DNA from: Rhodococcus maanshanensis NBRC 100610
GTDB lineage: Bacteria; Actinomycetota; Actinomycetes; Mycobacteriales; Mycobacteriaceae
Direction of reading: 5' to 3'
Assembly (NCBI RefSeq): GCF_001894865.1
Contig: NZ_BCXA01000025.1
Span: forward strand, 1 to 64,000
Length of the DNA: 64,000 nt
Part shown: one piece after another, positions 61,269 to 64,000 of the stretch
How the letters are laid out: every line of letters begins with the position of its first letter
How positions within the stretch are numbered: position 1 is the stretch's first letter
The notes under the pieces: generated by a model
Databases searched by the model: none
What the model was told of the DNA's origin: nothing
Seen by the model: only the letters and a program-made list of their open reading frames with translations
Made by a program: the position numbers and the translations under genes

Positions 61269-61748
61269 ATGAACCGAACGACGACCGGGGCGATGCCGCG
61301 AGAGTTCGCCGCGAACCTGCTCGAGGTGGCGATCGCCGAGGCCGAAGCGGGGCTGGTCGCGGGCGGCATCCCGATCGGCGCGGCACTCTTCGACGCCGAC
61401 GGCGCCCTGCTCGGCCGCGGCCACAACCGACGCGTCCAGGACGAGGACCCCTCGGTGCACGCCGAGACCGCCGCGTTCCGCGCCGCGGGCCGCCAGCGCG
61501 ACTACCGCTCCACGATCATGGTGACCACGCTGTCGCCCTGCTGGTACTGCAGCGGCCTGGTGCGCCAGTTCGGCATCGGCACCCTCGTGGTGGGCGAGAG
61601 CGTCACGTTCACCGGCGGCCACGACTGGCTGGCCGAGCATGGCGTCCGGGTCGCGGTGCTCGACGACGCCCGGTGCGTCGAGATGATGACCCGCTTCATC
61701 CGGGAGCGACCCGCGCTCTGGAACGAGGACATCGGGGTCACCGAGTAG
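61269..61748 (+). CDS. nucleoside/nucleobase deaminase (cytidine deaminase-like fold)
   Basis: A 159-residue zinc hydrolase starting at ATG 61269 with GAGGTG upstream. Zinc motifs are HAETAAFRAAG (HAE, residues ~64-66) and LSPCWYCSGL (PCxxC, from ~90). The C-terminal segment FGIGTLVVGESVTFTGGHDWL resembles yeast-type cytosine deaminase and guanine deaminases. The reaction is hydrolytic deamination of a base; cytosine and guanine are both possible, and tRNA editing (TadA) is less likely because the TadA-specific C-terminal helix motif is missing. It is downstream of the CRP-type site. It is divergent from the NRPS and followed at 142 bp by the WS/DGAT gene. Confidence 0.85.
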   Translation: MNRTTTGAMPREFAANLLEVAIAEAEAGLVAGGIPIGAALFDADGALLGRGHNRRVQDEDPSVHAETAAFRAAGRQRDYRSTIMVTTLSPCWYCSGLVRQFGIGTLVVGESVTFTGGHDWLAEHGVRVAVLDDARCVEMMTRFIRERPALWNEDIGVTE

Positions 61749-61889
61749 CCATCCGCCCCAGTGGTCACCGGGGCCCCGAAACCCTGTGCGTGCCCCACCC
61801 GACGGGTCCACACTGGCTTTGTGGGCGCTCCGCCGGGCTCCGCGCCTGGGATCGACGTCCACGGACTCGACGACCGAGGGAGTGCGGGC

Positions 61890-63362
61890 ATGACCGACGG
61901 CGTTCCGCAGATACCACCGAGCGCGGTCGACGTCGACCTCTCCGCCGTCGCGGACGGCTGGGATCGGTCGATGTCCGACCTCGAGACCGGCATGTGGCGG
62001 ATGGAGGAATCCCAGCCGCTCCTGCGCACGCCCATCGTCGCGGTCGACCTCCTCGACCGCCCGCCGGACTGGGACCGCCTGGTCCGGGCGCACGAGTGGG
62101 CCTCGCACATCGTGCCCCGCATCCGGATGCGCGCGGTGGAGCCCGCGTTCGGTCTCGGCAACCCGGTGTGGTCCGTTGACCCCGAGTTCGACCTCCACTA
62201 TCACCTGCGGCGCATCCGGCTGCCGGAGCCGGCCGACTTCAACCACGCGCTGCGGATCTGCAGGCACCTGGGCACCGAGCCGTTCGACAAGGCGCGGCCG
62301 CCGTGGGTGGCGATGCTCATCGAGGGCCTCGACGACGGCCGCGCGGTATATGTCGTCAAGACGCACCACAGCATGACCGACGGCATGGGCGGCATCCGGA
62401 TGATGACGCTGCTGCACAGCCGCAGGTCCGCGCCGAGCCCCAACAAGCCGGACCGGCTGCCCGCACCGCCCGAGCACCTGACCAACTTCGAGGCGCTCGG
62501 CCAGGACGTGCTGGAGGAGGTGCGCAAGACCCCCGGCCGGATCACCGGACTCATCGCGGGCGCGGCAAGGGCCGCGGTCGGCGCCGTGGCCGACCCGATC
62601 GGGACCGCGAGCGACGCCCTCGGCTACGCCAATTCGCTTCGCCGCATCGTCACCCCTCCCCCGGCGACGGGACTGCCGCTGCTGCGCGGCCGCGGGCTCG
62701 GTCGCTGGTTCGGCGTGCTCGAGGTGGGCCTGCCCGAGTTCAAGGCCGCCGCCCGCGCCGCGCACGGCTCGCTCAACGACGCGTACGTCGCCGCGCTGCT
62801 CGGCGGTTTCCGCCGCTACGCGCAGGCCCACGGTCAGCAGATCGGCCCGATCCCGATGGGCATGCCGGTGAACATGCGGCCCGCCTCCGACACCTCGGGC
62901 GGCAACCGGTTCGCGGCCGTCCGGTTCGCCGGGCCCGCCGCCGAGGCGGATCCGGTCGAGCGGATCAAGAAGGTGCGCGCCATCGTCCTCGGACTGCGCG
63001 AGGAACCGGCGATCGACGCGATCGACCTCGCCGCGCCGCTGCTCAAACGGCTGCCGAACTGGCTGCTAGCGGACTGGTACCTGTCCCAGTCCACCGGCCT
63101 GGACCTGCAGGCAAGCAACGTCGCGGGCGTCCCGGTCCCGGTGTATCTCGCCGGGGCCCGGATCGAGCGGATGTTCCCGTTCGGGCCCGCGCCCGGCTGC
63201 GCGGTGATGGCCACCCTGGTCTCGCACGTCGGCACCTGCTGCATCGGGGTCAACCTCGACACCGCCGCGGTCACCGCTCCGAAACTGTTCATGCGCTGCC
63301 TGCAGGAGAGCCTGGACGAGGTTGTCGCGCTGGCCGGCCCGACCGAAGGGACGCAACGATGA
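61890..63362 (+). CDS. wax ester synthase / diacylglycerol acyltransferase (WS/DGAT)
   Basis: A 490-residue acyltransferase. Start ATG 61890 with GAGGGAG upstream; the ORF extends 43 codons further without similarity. The catalytic motif is THHSMTDGMGG, with His-His near residue 159 and Asp four later (HHxxxDG). Other family blocks: MEESQPLLRTPIVAVDLLD, FEALGQDVLEEV, GSLNDAYVAALLGGFRRYAQ, PIPMGMPVNMRPA and SNVAGVPVPVYLAGARIERMFPFGP near the C-terminus. It esterifies diacylglycerol or a fatty alcohol with acyl-CoA to make storage lipid at the membrane. It is coupled by ATGA to a PlsB-like gene, as in mycobacterial TAG loci. Confidence 0.93.
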   Translation: MTDGVPQIPPSAVDVDLSAVADGWDRSMSDLETGMWRMEESQPLLRTPIVAVDLLDRPPDWDRLVRAHEWASHIVPRIRMRAVEPAFGLGNPVWSVDPEFDLHYHLRRIRLPEPADFNHALRICRHLGTEPFDKARPPWVAMLIEGLDDGRAVYVVKTHHSMTDGMGGIRMMTLLHSRRSAPSPNKPDRLPAPPEHLTNFEALGQDVLEEVRKTPGRITGLIAGAARAAVGAVADPIGTASDALGYANSLRRIVTPPPATGLPLLRGRGLGRWFGVLEVGLPEFKAAARAAHGSLNDAYVAALLGGFRRYAQAHGQQIGPIPMGMPVNMRPASDTSGGNRFAAVRFAGPAAEADPVERIKKVRAIVLGLREEPAIDAIDLAAPLLKRLPNWLLADWYLSQSTGLDLQASNVAGVPVPVYLAGARIERMFPFGPAPGCAVMATLVSHVGTCCIGVNLDTAAVTAPKLFMRCLQESLDEVVALAGPTEGTQR

Positions 63363-64000
63363 CGAGCACGCACCACCCTCGGGTCTATCTCACCGAGACC
63401 GTGACGGCCGCCGAGGACGACGTGTTGCGGTCGTGGCTCAGCCGCCGCCCCACCGAGGCCGGGCAGGCCGCGACCGCGGTGCCGATCGGCGGCCAGTCGC
63501 TCGCCGAGCTCACCCGCAGGCAGGACGACCCGCTGCTCACCCCCGTGCGCGTGGTGTGGCTGCCACCGCCGGACAACGGGCACCGCCACGGGCTGCGGGA
63601 CGCGCTGGCCCCGCGGGATCCGCTGCATCCGGGCCGCAGCGCACAGCGGCGGATGCTGCGCAGCGACCCGGCGCGCTGCCAGGTGATCGAGGGCGAGCCC
63701 GCCCCCCTGAGCGACCTCAAGCGCAGGCTCGACGAGAGCGGCGGCGGCTCGCTGCCGGAATACATCCGCAGGCAGGCCGCCCTCGCGCTGGAACGGGCCG
63801 AGCGCACCCTGCTCGGCAATCAGTACAAGGTGTCGCGATTCGTGGTCGAGGAGATCACCGACACCGCCCGCTTCCACGCAGGCGTCAGCGAACTGTCGCT
63901 GCGGCTGAACGTCCCGCTGGCGGAGGTCGACAAGCGGTCGAGAGAGGCGCTGGGCGAGATGGTGGCCGCGCAGAGCAGGCGCGCGATCGCCCTGTGGGAT
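63359..64000 (+). CDS. plsB: glycerol-3-phosphate acyltransferase, PlsB-like (N-terminal part, cut by window edge)
   Basis: Starts at ATG 63359 overlapping the WS/DGAT stop (ATGA) and remains open to the right end (214 codons seen). The visible part begins MTSTHHPRVYLTETVTAAED and contains TPVRVVWLPPP, RRMLRSDPARCQVIEGEPA, the helical LERAERTLLGNQYKVSRFVVEEITD and EVDKRSREALGEM. This matches the N-terminal regulatory part of mycobacterial PlsB2-type enzymes; the catalytic HxxxxD motif would lie beyond the edge. It would make lysophosphatidate, the first step toward the diacylglycerol used by the upstream acyltransferase. Confidence 0.85.
   Translation, partial: MTSTHHPRVYLTETVTAAEDDVLRSWLSRRPTEAGQAATAVPIGGQSLAELTRRQDDPLLTPVRVVWLPPPDNGHRHGLRDALAPRDPLHPGRSAQRRMLRSDPARCQVIEGEPAPLSDLKRRLDESGGGSLPEYIRRQAALALERAERTLLGNQYKVSRFVVEEITDTARFHAGVSELSLRLNVPLAEVDKRSREALGEMVAAQSRRAIALWD

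Noticed and set aside
61197-62831. A 544-codon minus-strand frame opposite the deaminase and WS/DGAT genes
   Set aside because: Crosses the intergenic region and two real genes on the other strand; no motifs.

Overview
The window is high-GC actinobacterial DNA with starts, spacing and gene content typical of mycolic-acid-containing Mycobacteriales, most likely Rhodococcus or a close Nocardiaceae relative. The indicators are an antigen-85-like esterase, a WS/DGAT acyltransferase beside a PlsB-type acyltransferase, a split PntAa/PntAb/PntB transhydrogenase, a BkdABC operon, frequent GTG/TTG starts, and probable leaderless transcripts. No rRNA, tRNA, CRISPR array, transposase or phage gene was seen. 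Assignment to genus is inference.

Layout, left to right. Positions 1-16.8 kb hold housekeeping and accessory metabolism: a SWIM/SNF2 pair, a secreted lipase, an HI0607-type shikimate-dehydrogenase-like enzyme, a macro-domain/rhodanese fusion, a membrane molybdopterin oxidoreductase, a penicillin-binding-like lipoprotein, NagB, a BenE-family transporter, regulators, and a 30-residue peptide gene. Positions 15.7-25.9 kb are a lipid and acyl-CoA segment: a phosphotransferase plus acyl-CoA dehydrogenase pair, two tandem CYP102-like P450 haem domains without reductase, bkdABC, and an MFS carrier that ends in a perfect 20-bp-stem hairpin. Positions 25.9-28.8 kb are the proton-translocating transhydrogenase operon. 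Positions 29-33.2 kb carry a DUF488/zinc-ribbon/MDMPI/peptidase-S51 operon, a duplicated pair of small unknown proteins, a 35-bp tandem repeat and the antigen-85-like esterase.

Positions 33.4-61 kb look like a specialised surface or secondary-metabolite island. Five family-2 glycosyltransferases (four close paralogues, three of them in a row with similar putative leaderless promoters) and a hexapeptide acyltransferase converge on one giant nonribosomal peptide synthetase of about 7,305 residues. The synthetase reads C(starter)-A-T-E / five C-A-T modules / terminal C, with no thioesterase. Its second adenylation domain carries the serine code of EntF, its first condensation domain resembles that of EntF, and a partial iron-box-like sequence lies just upstream. 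A siderophore or an acylated (possibly glycosylated) lipopeptide are the two main hypotheses. The window contains no MbtH, aryl-acid, hydroxyornithine or export genes to decide between them.

Positions 61.2-64 kb: a perfect CRP/GlxR-type palindrome precedes a cytidine/cytosine-deaminase-like gene. It is followed by a WS/DGAT acyltransferase translationally coupled to a PlsB-like glycerol-3-phosphate acyltransferase cut off by the window end, which suggests triacylglycerol synthesis.

Other structure worth noting: two copies of a 63-bp intergenic element with 13-bp inverted-repeat ends, near-identical segments shared by NRPS modules 4 to 6, and a probable degenerate gene fragment directly after the NRPS. 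All alignments, motif matches and specificity codes were done by eye, without database searches.
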